From positions 159,383 through 223,382 of the forward strand of contig JBMOPD010000035.1 of the NCBI GenBank assembly GCA_049323615.1: a stretch of DNA of 64,000 nucleotides, in the 5' to 3' direction. This document shows, one piece after another, positions 33,882 through 43,448 of the stretch. Source of the stretch: JBMOPD01 sp049323615 (GTDB taxonomy: Bacteria > Bacillota > Desulfotomaculia > Desulfotomaculales > Desulfocucumaceae). The translations under genes were made by a program, and so were the position numbers. The number at the start of each line of letters is the position of its first letter. Position 1 is the first letter of the stretch. The notes beneath the pieces were generated by a model. The model was not told the origin of the DNA. It made no database searches and saw nothing but the letters and a program-made list of their open reading frames with translations.

Positions 33882-34391
33882 TTACTCGAGATTGAATCCG
33901 CCGAACTTCCTGAAATGAGGGGCCAGTCCACCGTCGTTAAGTATTTTAATCATGACCCCCGGCAGCGGTTTGACCGGTATCCGGGTACCCCTGGTAATGT
34001 TTCTGATTACTCCGCCGGCAAGGTCCACCTCCAGTTCATCCCCGCTTTCGATCAGGTCGGTGTCGCACTCCACCACCGGCAGGCCTGTGTTGATGCTGTT
34101 GCGGTAGAATATACGGGCAAAGGACTTGGCCAGAACGGCGCTGACGTTGGCGTACTTGATGGCCAGTGGGGCCTGTTCCCGGGAGGAACCGCAGCCGAAG
34201 TTGCTTCCGGCCACAATAAAGTCACCATCCGAAACTTTCCGGTAAAAGTCAGGGTCAAGGTCTTCCATCACATGCTTGGCCAGTTCTTTCATGTCAAGGG
34301 TCTTGAATTTGTACTTGCCTGAAATTATGTAGTCGGTGTTCACGTCGTTGCCGAACTTATGGGCTTTACCGCGGAACTTCATGTATTCCAT
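33882..34391 (-). CDS. Aconitase/isopropylmalate-dehydratase family, small subunit
   Basis: 169 residues of the LeuD-like swivel domain: GKAHKFGNDVNTDYIISGKYK, DFIVAGSNFGCGSSREQAP and the substrate-determining loop. It pairs with the large subunit encoded four bases upstream. An ATG at 34382 has better spacing from AGGTGA. Given the neighbours, citrate or homocitrate isomerisation is likely; no isopropylmalate synthase is present here. Confidence 0.82.
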   Translation of the reverse strand: MEYMKFRGKAHKFGNDVNTDYIISGKYKFKTLDMKELAKHVMEDLDPDFYRKVSDGDFIVAGSNFGCGSSREQAPLAIKYANVSAVLAKSFARIFYRNSINTGLPVVECDTDLIESGDELEVDLAGGVIRNITRGTRIPVKPLPGVMIKILNDGGLAPHFRKFGGFNLE

Positions 34392-34395
34392 TCAC

Positions 34396-35655
34396 CTACT
34401 TCAAAAATTCTCTCGGGTCGGATATCATACCAGTCAGGGCGGAAACCGCCACTGTGGCCGGGGAAGCAAGGTAAATAAAGGCGTTGCTGTTGGCCATGCG
34501 TCCCTTGAAATTCCTGTTGGCCGTGGAAATAACATTCTCCCCGTCCGAGGGAACACCGTTGTGAGTGCCCACGCACGGACCGCAGCCGGGGGTCACAACC
34601 GCCGCTCCGGCTTCCACCAGGTCCTGTATTACTCCCTCCCGCATGGCCTCGAGGTAAATTTTCTTTGAGGCCGGCGCCACGATAAACCTGACGTCTTTGT
34701 TTATTTTTTTGCCCCGCAGTATGCCGGCCGCTATGCGCAGGTCCTCCAGCCTGCCGTTGGTGCATGTGCCGAGAACCGCCTGCTGGATGGGTGTGCCCAC
34801 TACCTCGTCAACGGGGCAGACGTTGTCCACCCGGTGGGGCCTGGCCACCTGGGGAGGAAGGCCGGAAACATCGTATTCCATCACCTTTGCATAAACGGCG
34901 TCCTTATCCGCGCCGGCCGCATTAAACTTCCTGTCTGTATACTGCGCCAGCCACCGGAATGTTTTTTCGTCAGCCTCCATAAGCCCGGCCTTGGCGCCCA
35001 TCTCCACGGCCATATTGGCCATGGTAAACCTGCCGTCCATGGACAGGGCGGTCACCGCTTCCCCGGTATACTCCGCGGACATGTATGTGGCCCCGTCCGC
35101 AGTGACATCACCAATCAGGTAAAGGATCAGGTCCTTGGCGTAAACCCCCGGTGGCAGCACGCCATGCAGCACAAATTTTACCGTCTGGGGCACCTTGAAC
35201 CACATGCGGCCGGAAATGATCCCTCCGGCCAGGTCGGTGGAACCCACCCCGGTAGAAAAGGCATTCAGCGCGCCATATGTACAGGTGTGCGAATCCGCTC
35301 CGATAACCAGGGACCCGGGGCCCACCAGGCCGCTTTCCGGCATCAGCTGGTGGCACACCCCTTCGCCTATGTCATATATACGAAACCCCTTTTCCCTGGC
35401 GAATTCCCTCATCAGCTTGTGCAGTCCGGAGACTCCCTCATTGGGGCTGGGGGCGCTGTGATCTATTACAAACACCACCCTTTCCCGGTCAAACACTTCC
35501 TTTCCGCCCATATCCTCAAAGGCCCTGATGGCCAGGGGGGAGGTCCCGTCCTGCCCCATCACCAGATCCACCCGGGCCACCACTATATCATTGGCGTATA
35601 CCTCCTGTCCGCTGTGAGATGAAATGATCTTTTCGATGATGGTCTGCCCCAACAA
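34396..35655 (-). CDS. Aconitase/isopropylmalate-dehydratase family, large subunit
   Basis: 419 residues, TTG start. The three [4Fe-4S] Cys lie in VIGADSHTCTYGAL, LGTCTNGR and PGCGPCVG. Matches the LeuC-type two-subunit dehydratases rather than the 700-900-residue aconitases. Operon partner 33882-34391. It probably converts citrate (or homocitrate) to its iso form. Confidence 0.85.
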   Translation of the reverse strand: MLGQTIIEKIISSHSGQEVYANDIVVARVDLVMGQDGTSPLAIRAFEDMGGKEVFDRERVVFVIDHSAPSPNEGVSGLHKLMREFAREKGFRIYDIGEGVCHQLMPESGLVGPGSLVIGADSHTCTYGALNAFSTGVGSTDLAGGIISGRMWFKVPQTVKFVLHGVLPPGVYAKDLILYLIGDVTADGATYMSAEYTGEAVTALSMDGRFTMANMAVEMGAKAGLMEADEKTFRWLAQYTDRKFNAAGADKDAVYAKVMEYDVSGLPPQVARPHRVDNVCPVDEVVGTPIQQAVLGTCTNGRLEDLRIAAGILRGKKINKDVRFIVAPASKKIYLEAMREGVIQDLVEAGAAVVTPGCGPCVGTHNGVPSDGENVISTANRNFKGRMANSNAFIYLASPATVAVSALTGMISDPREFLK

Positions 35656-35735
35656 TTATCCCTCTTTCCCTTTGAGGCCGCCGAAAAAGTCCGCCGCCCG
35701 GCGCTTTTTGGACGGCCTGTTGATCTTTATTTAAA

Positions 35736-36869
35736 TTATTTTAGATGCCCGAAATAATCCTCATAGAGGTATACCAGTTCCTTGTCGAAAAGGGGCCGCT
35801 TTAAGGCTACGCAGTATGACCTCACCTTCGAGAGGAGCTCCTGGGCCTTGTGCTCACTCAGGTGAATGCCGTACTCGGCAAACTTGGCCTTCAGGGAGGC
35901 CGTACCGGAGTGTTTGCCGATCATAATCTGGCGCTCCAGCCCCACTTCTTCGGGGGTAAAGGCCTCATAGGTCTTCGGGTGCTTGAGGGCGCCGTCGGCG
36001 TGGATGCCCGACTCGTGGGCAAACATATTGGAGCCCACAATGGCCTTCCAGGCGGGCAGTTCCCTGCCCGAGGCCCTGGAGACATACTCCGCCACCTCGC
36101 GGAACATCTCGGTCTTGAAGCCGAGGTCTATATCATAAATGTGCTTTAGCGCCATGACCACCTCTTCCATGGCCGCATTGCCGGCCCTCTCGCCCAGGCC
36201 GATGACAGTCACCCCGATGTAGTTGGCGCCGGCCTTTACACCAGCCAGGGCGTTTGCCGTGGCCATACCGAAGTCGTTGTGGGTGTGCATCTCAATATCT
36301 ATATCTACTTCTTTGCGGATTTTTTCTATATGGTCGATTATTCCGAAGGGGTCCATTATACCCACGGTGTCGCAGTAGCGAAGCCTGTCTGCCCCGGCCT
36401 GCTTGGCCGCCTTGGCGAACTGAATCAGGAAGTCCGGGTCGCTGCGGGAAGCGTCCTCGGCATTGACGGATATGTAAAGGCCCTCTTTTTTAGAAAATTC
36501 CACGGCCTTTACCATGTTTTCCAGCACCCATTCCCTGGACTGCTGCAGTTTGTATTTGATGTGAATATCCGAGGTGGAAATGGAAATAGCCACCGCGTCC
36601 ACACCGCACTCTATGGACGCCTCAATGTCCTTTATCACCGGGCGGTTCCAGCCCATTATGCTGGCCGACAGCCCGGCTTTGCAGATTGCCTTGATGGCTT
36701 CCTTCTCGTCCCCGCCCATGGTAGGTATCCCGGCCTCAATCTGGTGAACCCCCAACTCGTCAAGAAATTTAGCGATTCTAACCTTTTCCCGGTTTGCAAA
36801 GACCACGCCGGCCGTTTGTTCACCGTCTCTCAAAGTAGTATCCACGATTTTAATTTGATTTCCTTCCAT
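35736..36869 (-). CDS. NifV-type synthase: Re-citrate synthase or homocitrate synthase
   Basis: 377 residues of the DmpG/LeuA TIM-barrel family. KIVDTTLRDGEQTAGVVFA near the start and metal His residues in MHTHNDFGMA are typical of NifV-like enzymes; the regulatory domain of isopropylmalate synthase is absent. It heads an operon with aconitase- and isocitrate-dehydrogenase-like genes and no nif gene is in view, so Re-citrate synthase making 2-oxoglutarate precursors is the more likely role than homocitrate for nitrogenase. Confidence 0.78.
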   Translation of the reverse strand: MEGNQIKIVDTTLRDGEQTAGVVFANREKVRIAKFLDELGVHQIEAGIPTMGGDEKEAIKAICKAGLSASIMGWNRPVIKDIEASIECGVDAVAISISTSDIHIKYKLQQSREWVLENMVKAVEFSKKEGLYISVNAEDASRSDPDFLIQFAKAAKQAGADRLRYCDTVGIMDPFGIIDHIEKIRKEVDIDIEMHTHNDFGMATANALAGVKAGANYIGVTVIGLGERAGNAAMEEVVMALKHIYDIDLGFKTEMFREVAEYVSRASGRELPAWKAIVGSNMFAHESGIHADGALKHPKTYEAFTPEEVGLERQIMIGKHSGTASLKAKFAEYGIHLSEHKAQELLSKVRSYCVALKRPLFDKELVYLYEDYFGHLK

Positions 36870-36922
36870 GTTCCCGGTTCACCCTTTCTATATACAATTG
36901 AGTTGCGGCAAATAAAATAAGA

Positions 36923-36944
36923 AACGGCTTACAAAGGAGCCGTA
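36923..36944 (-). terminator. Possible terminator hairpin
   Basis: ACGGCT/AGCCGT six-base stem with an eight-base loop, followed on the minus strand by a T-rich stretch (TTTCTTATTTTATTT). It lies between the stop of gatB and the start of the NifV-type gene. Confidence 0.4.
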
Positions 36945-37033
36945 TAATACCTTTAATAATCATATCAAAAAATTAACTGGCTGAAAAGGGAAATCGCCCG
37001 GTCCGCCAATAAGAATACTGTATTCAACCCGTT

Positions 37034-38473
37034 TTACTTCATCTTTTCCCTGAGCAGTTTGTTCACCATCTCCGGATTGGCCTTGCCCCTGGTCACCTTC
37101 ATCACCTGGCCCACCAGGAATCCCAGGGCTTTTTCCTTGCCGGACCGGAAGTCCTCAACCACCTTGGGATTGTCAGCCAGCACCTGGTCAACCACGGCGG
37201 CTATGGCGCCTTCGTCGGAAATCTGGACGAGGCCCTTTTCTTTTACAACCTGTTCAGGGTCCTTGCCTGTTGCAAACATTTCCTCGAAAACCATTTTGGC
37301 TATCTTGCCGCTGATGGTCCCGCCGTCCATCAGCTTCAGCATTCCGGCCAGCTGGGCGGGCCTGATGCGGCACTGGGTTATTTCCATGTTGTTGGCGTTT
37401 AAAAGCCTTGACAGTTCCCCCATCACCCAGTTGCTGGCCGCCTTGGCGTTGGGATAACCGGCCACGCACTCTTCAAAATAGTCGGCCAGCTCCTTGGTGG
37501 CGGTGATAACCGACGCGTCGTATTCGGGAATGCCGTAATCCCTTACATACCTGGCCTTTCTCTGGTCGGGGAGTTCCGGCAGCCCGGATCTTATTTCCTC
37601 CACCCACCGGCGGTCGATAACCATGGGCACAAGGTCCGGGTCGGGGAAATACCTGTAGTCATGGGCCTGCTCCTTGCTGCGCATGGACAGGGTGACGCCC
37701 CTGGCCTCGTCCCAGGTGCGGGTCTCCTGGACGATGCGCCCGCCCTCTTCCAGCACCTCGATCTGCCTCTCCACTTCGTAGCGGAGAGCCCTTTCCAGGG
37801 CCTTGAAAGAGTTCATGTTTTTAATTTCGGTCTTGGTGCCGAATTTGTCGCTGCCCGCCGGCCTCACCGAAACATTGGCGTCGCAGCGCAGGGATCCCTC
37901 CTCCATCCTGCAGTCGGAAACCCCGGTATACTGGACGATGGCCTTCAGCTTCTCCAGATAGGCCCTGGCCTCCTCCGGCGACCTTATGTCAGGCTCGGAA
38001 ACAATCTCTATCAGCGGAACCCCGGTGCGGTTGTAGTCCACCAGGGAATAAGGAGTGGTGGATATGGTCCCCTGGTGCACCAGCTTGCCGGCGTCCTCTT
38101 CCATGTGCACCCTGGTGATGCCTATCCGCTTTGCCTCACCGTTCAGTTCTATGTTGAGGTGCCCGTGCTCGGCCAGGGGCAGGTCGTACTGAGAAATCTG
38201 GTAGTTCTTGGGCAGGTCCGGGTAATAGTAATTTTTGCGGTCAAACTTGGAGAATTCGGCAATCTTGCAGTTCAGGGCCAGCCCCACCCGGATGGCGTAT
38301 TCCAGCACCTCCCTGTTCAGCACCGGCAGTACGCCGGGAAGCCCCAGGCAGACGGGACAGACGTGGGTGTTGGGGTCCCCTCCGAAAGCCGTGCTGGAAG
38401 GGCAGAATATTTTGGTGTTGGTCTTCAGCTCAACGTGCACTTCCAAACCGATTACGGTTTCATACCGGGCCAA
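37034..38473 (-). CDS. gatB: Asp-tRNA(Asn)/Glu-tRNA(Gln) amidotransferase subunit B
   Basis: 479 residues, TTG start after GGAGG. The signature YETVIGLEVHVEL opens the protein, with SRPD-like kinase core residues DYNRTGVPLIEIVSEPD. The C-terminal YqeY/tail helical domain is complete. It phosphorylates the misacylated tRNA and works with GatA and GatC, encoded upstream. Confidence 0.95.
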   Translation of the reverse strand: MARYETVIGLEVHVELKTNTKIFCPSSTAFGGDPNTHVCPVCLGLPGVLPVLNREVLEYAIRVGLALNCKIAEFSKFDRKNYYYPDLPKNYQISQYDLPLAEHGHLNIELNGEAKRIGITRVHMEEDAGKLVHQGTISTTPYSLVDYNRTGVPLIEIVSEPDIRSPEEARAYLEKLKAIVQYTGVSDCRMEEGSLRCDANVSVRPAGSDKFGTKTEIKNMNSFKALERALRYEVERQIEVLEEGGRIVQETRTWDEARGVTLSMRSKEQAHDYRYFPDPDLVPMVIDRRWVEEIRSGLPELPDQRKARYVRDYGIPEYDASVITATKELADYFEECVAGYPNAKAASNWVMGELSRLLNANNMEITQCRIRPAQLAGMLKLMDGGTISGKIAKMVFEEMFATGKDPEQVVKEKGLVQISDEGAIAAVVDQVLADNPKVVEDFRSGKEKALGFLVGQVMKVTRGKANPEMVNKLLREKMK

Positions 38474-38536
38474 TTGCAGTAACCTCCCATATTCTTCTTA
38501 ATCCGACTTCCCGCTTCTCACCTCTCACTTCCATAA

Positions 38537-39994
38537 TTACAGGGCGGGGAACCTGGTGTGGTGGCCGGTGCTTCTTTCAAAGGCGTGAGCCGCTTGCAGG
38601 ATGGCGCCCTCGGCGAAGGGGCGGCCCATTATCTGCATCCCCACCGGAAGCCCCTCGGAAAACCCCGCCGGCACGGATATCGCCGGTATCCCGGCCAGGT
38701 TTATGGAAATGGTGGTAATGTCGGAAAGATACATCTGGAGCGGGTCGTCTACCTTCTCTCCCTTCCGGAAGGCCGTACTGGGAGAAGTGGGGCTGACCAG
38801 CACATCGAATTTTTCAAAGGCCCGGTCGAAATCCTGCTTGATCAGGGTGCGCACCTTCAGGGCCTTGAGGTAGTATGCGTCGTAATAGCCGGCGGAAAGG
38901 GCGTAGGTGCCCAGCATGATTCGCCTCTTGACCTCGTTACCGAAACCCCGGCTGCGGGTCCTCATGAACATGTCCACCACGTCTTCGGGGTCTTCAACCC
39001 GGTATCCGTACCGGACACCGTCATAGCGGGCAAGATTGGAGCTGGCCTCCGCCGGGGCAATCAGGTAGTACGCCGGAACCGCGTACTTGCTGTGGGGCAG
39101 GCTTGTTTCCTCAACTTCGGCCCCCATGCCGGCAAATACCTTCAGAGCCTCATCTATTACCGCACGCACCCCGGGGTCAATCCCCCCGCCCATGTACTCC
39201 CCGGGTACGCCTATCCTGAGTCCCCTGATGTCCTTGTTTAAAAAGGCTGTGTAGTCCACCTTGTCAACCGGCGCCGAGGTGGAGTCCATGGGGTCGTGGC
39301 CGGTTATGACGTTCAGCATCAGGGCGCAGTCGGTGACATCCCTGGCCAGGGGGCCGATCTGGTCCAGGGATGAGGCAAAAGCCACCAGCCCGTACCTGGA
39401 AACCGCCCCGTAGGTGGGCTTCATTCCCACCACGCCGCACAGGGCCGCCGGCTGCCTGATGGACCCCCCGGTATCCGATCCCAGGGCCACCACAGCCTCT
39501 CCCGCCGTCACCGCCACCGCCGATCCCCCGCTGGACCCGCCCGGTACACGCCCGGTTTGCCACGGGTTGGAAGTGGGAAAAAACCCTGAATTCTCGGTGG
39601 AAGAACCCATGGCAAACTCGTCCATGTTGGTTTTCCCCACCAAAACCATGCCCTCGGCCAGTATCTTCCCCACCACCGTGGCGCTGTACGGCGGAACAAA
39701 ATTGTAGAGAATCTTTGAGGCGCAGGTGGTGCGTATACCTTCGGTGCACATGTTATCCTTGACCGCCGCCGGAATGCCTGCCAGGGGCGGTATCTCCTCA
39801 CCGGAGGCGATTCTTTTATCAACAGCCCTGGCCTGTCTCAGGGCAAGGTCCCCGGTGATGGTTATAAACGCCCTGAGCTTGTCCTCCAACTTTTCTATCC
39901 TGGCCAGGGTGGCCCGGCACAGTTCCTCTGCGCTTATCTCCCTGGCGGCCAGCCTGCGGTGCAGCTCATGGGCAGGCATATGCAATATATCCAA
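38537..39994 (-). CDS. gatA: Asp-tRNA(Asn)/Glu-tRNA(Gln) amidotransferase subunit A
   Basis: 485 residues, TTG start with GGAGG seven bases upstream. The amidase triad Lys (AAVKDN), cis-Ser and Ser (GGSSGGSA and GSDTGGSIR) is present. Releases ammonia from glutamine for GatB. Order gatC-gatA-gatB on the minus strand. Confidence 0.95.
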   Translation of the reverse strand: MDILHMPAHELHRRLAAREISAEELCRATLARIEKLEDKLRAFITITGDLALRQARAVDKRIASGEEIPPLAGIPAAVKDNMCTEGIRTTCASKILYNFVPPYSATVVGKILAEGMVLVGKTNMDEFAMGSSTENSGFFPTSNPWQTGRVPGGSSGGSAVAVTAGEAVVALGSDTGGSIRQPAALCGVVGMKPTYGAVSRYGLVAFASSLDQIGPLARDVTDCALMLNVITGHDPMDSTSAPVDKVDYTAFLNKDIRGLRIGVPGEYMGGGIDPGVRAVIDEALKVFAGMGAEVEETSLPHSKYAVPAYYLIAPAEASSNLARYDGVRYGYRVEDPEDVVDMFMRTRSRGFGNEVKRRIMLGTYALSAGYYDAYYLKALKVRTLIKQDFDRAFEKFDVLVSPTSPSTAFRKGEKVDDPLQMYLSDITTISINLAGIPAISVPAGFSEGLPVGMQIMGRPFAEGAILQAAHAFERSTGHHTRFPAL

Positions 39995-40010
39995 GCCGAT
40001 CCCTCCTGAA

Positions 40011-40034
40011 AATCTGGAATCCAGAATTCAGATT
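40011..40034. repeat. GGATTCT heptad remnant
   Basis: Short degenerate run (ATCTGGAATCCAGAATTCAG) of the first heptad family between gatC and gatA, here partly palindromic. Confidence 0.4.
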
Positions 40035-40042
40035 ATTCTTTC

Positions 40043-40324
40043 TTACACTATTCGAGGGACTTTAAAGAAATTGCCGTCTCTGTCGGGAGCGTTCTGCAGT
40101 GTCTTTTCCAGAGGCAGGTGTTCTCCAACCTCATCCTCCCTGAAGACATTCCTGAGCGGCAGGACATGGGCAGTGGGAGGAACATTGCCGGTGTCCAGTT
40201 CGTCCAGCATTTTTGCATATTCCAGAATAGCGCTGAGCTGGCCGGCGTACATCTTCTTTTCCTCGTCTGAAAGGGCCAGCCTGCCCAGCAGGGCCACATG
40301 TTCCACTTCAGCGATAGTGAGCAT
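40043..40324 (-). CDS. gatC: Asp-tRNA(Asn)/Glu-tRNA(Gln) amidotransferase subunit C
   Basis: 93 residues from the ATG at 40324, eight bases after AAGGAAGG. The sequence EVEHVALLGRLALSDEEKKMY and VLPLRNVFREDEV is typical GatC, the linker of the complex. Earlier in-frame Met codons have no ribosome site. Confidence 0.92.
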   Translation of the reverse strand: MLTIAEVEHVALLGRLALSDEEKKMYAGQLSAILEYAKMLDELDTGNVPPTAHVLPLRNVFREDEVGEHLPLEKTLQNAPDRDGNFFKVPRIV

Positions 40325-40450
40325 TTCAAACACCTTCCTTAAAATCATCTCAGGCAGAGATTAGTGGGGAGATAAGAAAACCTGCACAATATTGTATATT
40401 ATAGCAAAGGGGTACCCCCCGCGCAAGACGGGCCGGGAGGAAGGCCGCCC

Positions 40451-42460
40451 CTATTCCTGTTCCGCCAGCCTGATGAAGCCTTCTTCGTCCATAATCTGTA
40501 TTCCCAGCTGGAGGGCCTTGTCGTACTTGCTGCCGGGGTCCTCCCCAGCCACCACCAGGTGGGTTTTCTTGCTGACACTGGAGGACACCCTTCCGCCGAG
40601 GCGCTCCACCAGTTCCTGGGCTTCCTGCCTGGTATAGCGGCCGAGCGCCCCGGTGAGAACCACCGTCTTGCCCTCCAGGGGGCGCGGCCCCTGGCGGACC
40701 TCTTCCCTTTCCACCTTCATGTTCAGGCCCTGCCGGGCCAGCCTGTGCACCAGTTCCCTGTTGCCGGGGTCCGCAAAAAACTCGGTGATGCTCTCGGCTA
40801 TCCGGGGCCCTATTTCCGGGATGGCCATAAAGTCCTCGGGGCGGGCGCTCATTATATTTTCCATGGACCCGAACCTGTCGGCCAGTATTTTTGCCGCCCT
40901 TTCACCCACGTGCCGGATCCCCAGGGCGTATACGACCCGGTACAGGTGGTTTTGTTTACTCTTTTCCAGGGCATCGAGCAGGTTTTGGGCAGACTTTTCT
41001 CCCATGCGTTCCAGCGGTACCAGGTCTTCCTTTTTTAGTCCGTACAGGTCCGCAGCATCCTTCACCAGTCCGGCGGACATCAGCTGGCCGATCACCGCCG
41101 GGCCGAGCCCGGCTATATCCATGGCGCCCCTGGAAACAAAATGGATCAGCCCCTCCCGGGACCTGGCCGGGCAGTCCGGGTTCACGCACCTCACCGCCGC
41201 CTCACCCTGGGCCCTGACCGCCGGCGAACGGCATTCGGGGCATTCAGAGGGCATGCTGAACGGTTCTTCGTTGCCCCTGCGCTCCTCCTTGATCACTTCC
41301 AGGACCTCGGGGATTACATCCCCGGCCTTGTGCACCAGGACCGTGTCGCCAACCCTGATGTCCCTCTCCCTGATAATGTCCTCGTTGTGGAGGGTTGCCC
41401 TGGTCACCGTGGTTCCCGCCAGCCTGACCGGCTTTAATACGGCGGTGGGGGTCAGGACGCCGGTCCTCCCCACCCGCAGGATAATGTCCCGAACCACGGT
41501 CCTGGCCTGCTCGGGCGGGTACTTGAAGGCTATGGCCCAGCGGGGGCTCTTCATGGTAGCCCCCAGCTGATTCTGCTGGGCCAGGCCGTTTACCTTCACC
41601 ACCACCCCGTCGGTGGCGTAGGGGAGGTCAAAACGGCTGTTCTGCCACTCCCTGCAGTATTCTATTACCCCCTCGATATCTTTGAACACGCGGTAGTGGG
41701 GGTTGATGCGGAAACCCTGGCTTTTCAGGTATTCCAGCACGGCCTGGTGGGTTTGCAGGGATACCCCCTCCACCGCCCCCACGGCGTACATGAAAATGCT
41801 CAGCTGCCGGGAAGCTGTGACCGCCGGATCCAGCTGGCGCAGCGAGCCGGCGGCGGCATTGCGCGGGTTGGCAAAAAGGGGTTCTCCGCTCTCCTCCCGG
41901 GATTCATTCAGCCGGGCAAAGGCGTCCTTGGACATGTACGCCTCCCCGCGAACCTCCAGGAGTTTTGCAGGCTCCTTGAGCCGGAGCGGGACGGCCCGGA
42001 CTGTTTTCATGTTGGGGGTGATGTCCTCTCCGTTGTCCCCGTCTCCCCTGGTGGCCGCCCTTACCAGGACTCCATCCTCATATAAAAGCGACACGGCCAG
42101 GCCGTCTATTTTCAGCTCGGCAACGTACTCCACCCCGGCGCCCTGAACTCCCTGGCGCACCCTGCGGTCAAAATCCCTCAGTTCGCCTTCGTCAAAGGCA
42201 TTGCCCAGGCTGAGCATCGGTACAAGGTGGGGGACCGTCACAAAACCCTCCCGGGGAGCGCCCCCCACCCTCATGGTGGGTGAATCCGGGGTAACCAGTT
42301 CCGGGTACTGCTCTTCCAGCGAGGCCAGTTCCCTCATCAGGTTGTCAAACCTGGCGTCCGATATGGTGGGACTGTCCAGTACGTAATAGTTGTAATTGTG
42401 CTTTTCGATCTCCCTGCGCAGTTCCTCAACCCGGTTTTTCACCGCTTCCGGCGCCGGCAT
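40451..42460 (-). CDS. ligA: NAD-dependent DNA ligase
   Basis: 669 residues. Catalytic KIDG (AELKIDGLAVSLLYEDG) near residue 112, a Cys4 zinc site (CPECRSP, CVNPDCPAR), helix-hairpin-helix repeats and a C-terminal BRCT domain (GKTVVLTGALGRYTR). ATG 42460 has GGGGAGG nine bases upstream. Follows amj and pcrA in the same direction. Confidence 0.95.
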   Translation of the reverse strand: MPAPEAVKNRVEELRREIEKHNYNYYVLDSPTISDARFDNLMRELASLEEQYPELVTPDSPTMRVGGAPREGFVTVPHLVPMLSLGNAFDEGELRDFDRRVRQGVQGAGVEYVAELKIDGLAVSLLYEDGVLVRAATRGDGDNGEDITPNMKTVRAVPLRLKEPAKLLEVRGEAYMSKDAFARLNESREESGEPLFANPRNAAAGSLRQLDPAVTASRQLSIFMYAVGAVEGVSLQTHQAVLEYLKSQGFRINPHYRVFKDIEGVIEYCREWQNSRFDLPYATDGVVVKVNGLAQQNQLGATMKSPRWAIAFKYPPEQARTVVRDIILRVGRTGVLTPTAVLKPVRLAGTTVTRATLHNEDIIRERDIRVGDTVLVHKAGDVIPEVLEVIKEERRGNEEPFSMPSECPECRSPAVRAQGEAAVRCVNPDCPARSREGLIHFVSRGAMDIAGLGPAVIGQLMSAGLVKDAADLYGLKKEDLVPLERMGEKSAQNLLDALEKSKQNHLYRVVYALGIRHVGERAAKILADRFGSMENIMSARPEDFMAIPEIGPRIAESITEFFADPGNRELVHRLARQGLNMKVEREEVRQGPRPLEGKTVVLTGALGRYTRQEAQELVERLGGRVSSSVSKKTHLVVAGEDPGSKYDKALQLGIQIMDEEGFIRLAEQE

Positions 42461-42493
42461 GGCTACAAACCTCCCCTGCATGAATAAATGTTC

Positions 42494-43369
42494 TTATGTT
42501 AAGGAAACCGCTGCCCACCTGATCAAGTGGGCTGCCGGGATAAATATGGCCTGGGCCAGCAGGGTGCCCGCCAGCCTGGTGCCGGCCAGGTAATGGGCCA
42601 TGCGCCTGACATCGGACTCCGCCCGGCTGCCCTGCAGGGCCTGGTCGGTAATCCTGGCAGCGGTGGGATCAACCACCGTGGCGAAAAGCACCTGGGCCAC
42701 CCCGTTCACTATTGAGGCCAGCATTGTGGCCGAGGCCCGGTAACCCGGGTAGAGGGCTCCGGCGTAAAGGGCCGAGAGCACTCCGGTGGTAAAGATGCCG
42801 GTCACCAAAACATTCATGGCCAGGAACAGCCAGGGCAGGCCCCGGAACGCAGGCATTCCGGAGCCGTTACGGGCGGGCCGGGCGGCGAGGCACCGGCCGG
42901 CTGCATATCCGGCCATCCGGCGCGGCGAGAATATGGCCATATAAATCATGCCGGGCACCGATCCCACCTTTTCAAACACCATTATGGCCCGGACAAACAA
43001 CTCCACGAACAGGGGGATCAACAGCCAGCCAAGAACGGTGCCCACGGTGGCCGCCAGTATTACCAGCCTGATATCCCCGGCCAGCGCCCCGATTTGATCC
43101 ATGTACTGGGAGGGAAACTGCATCTGCCTTTCCATGCTGTCCGTTACGCCGGCCAGCCCCCCCTTTTTTATAGCCCCCTCAACGATGGTGGCCAGCAGCG
43201 GCCCCTGGATCATGTTGGCTGTACTGGACAGCAGGAAAATAACGTTGAATAAGGATATGGCGGTGGCCAGCCGGGCCGTCCGCACGCCGGAAACCCTGAC
43301 CGAATAGATAAGGGTGTTGATCAGGTGAATCAGTACGGTCAGCACAGCCACCGCCAGTAAGCGATCCAT
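42494..43369 (-). CDS. amj: Lipid II flippase Amj family
   Basis: 291 residues with about six membrane segments. The N-terminal HLINTLIYSVRVSGVRTARL and SLFNVIFLLSSTANMIQGPL match the Amj/YdaH (DUF2837) family, which flips lipid II as an alternative to MurJ. Between pcrA and ligA on the minus strand. Confidence 0.83.
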   Translation of the reverse strand: MDRLLAVAVLTVLIHLINTLIYSVRVSGVRTARLATAISLFNVIFLLSSTANMIQGPLLATIVEGAIKKGGLAGVTDSMERQMQFPSQYMDQIGALAGDIRLVILAATVGTVLGWLLIPLFVELFVRAIMVFEKVGSVPGMIYMAIFSPRRMAGYAAGRCLAARPARNGSGMPAFRGLPWLFLAMNVLVTGIFTTGVLSALYAGALYPGYRASATMLASIVNGVAQVLFATVVDPTAARITDQALQGSRAESDVRRMAHYLAGTRLAGTLLAQAIFIPAAHLIRWAAVSLT

Positions 43370-43394
43370 TTATTGGTTTCACTCCGTGAAAGCT

Positions 43395-43422
43395 GTCAGC
43401 AGTCAGCGATCAGCCATCAGTA
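43395..43422. repeat. TCAGC-type heptad repeat
   Basis: GCTGTCAGCAGTCAGCGATCAGCCATCAG-type run: four units with a seven-base period, third family of small repeats in the window. A short relative is at 31968-31982. Confidence 0.55.
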
Positions 43423-43448
43423 TTAAGGCCGGGGATTGGGCAAGGGCA

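Noticed and set aside
34396..36869. Leucine biosynthesis operon
   Set aside because: The synthase lacks the isopropylmalate-synthase regulatory domain and resembles NifV; the dehydrogenase looks like isocitrate dehydrogenase, not LeuB.
43395..43422. Possible CRISPR from short repeats here and at 59028
   Set aside because: The units are seven bases without spacers; no cas gene is present.
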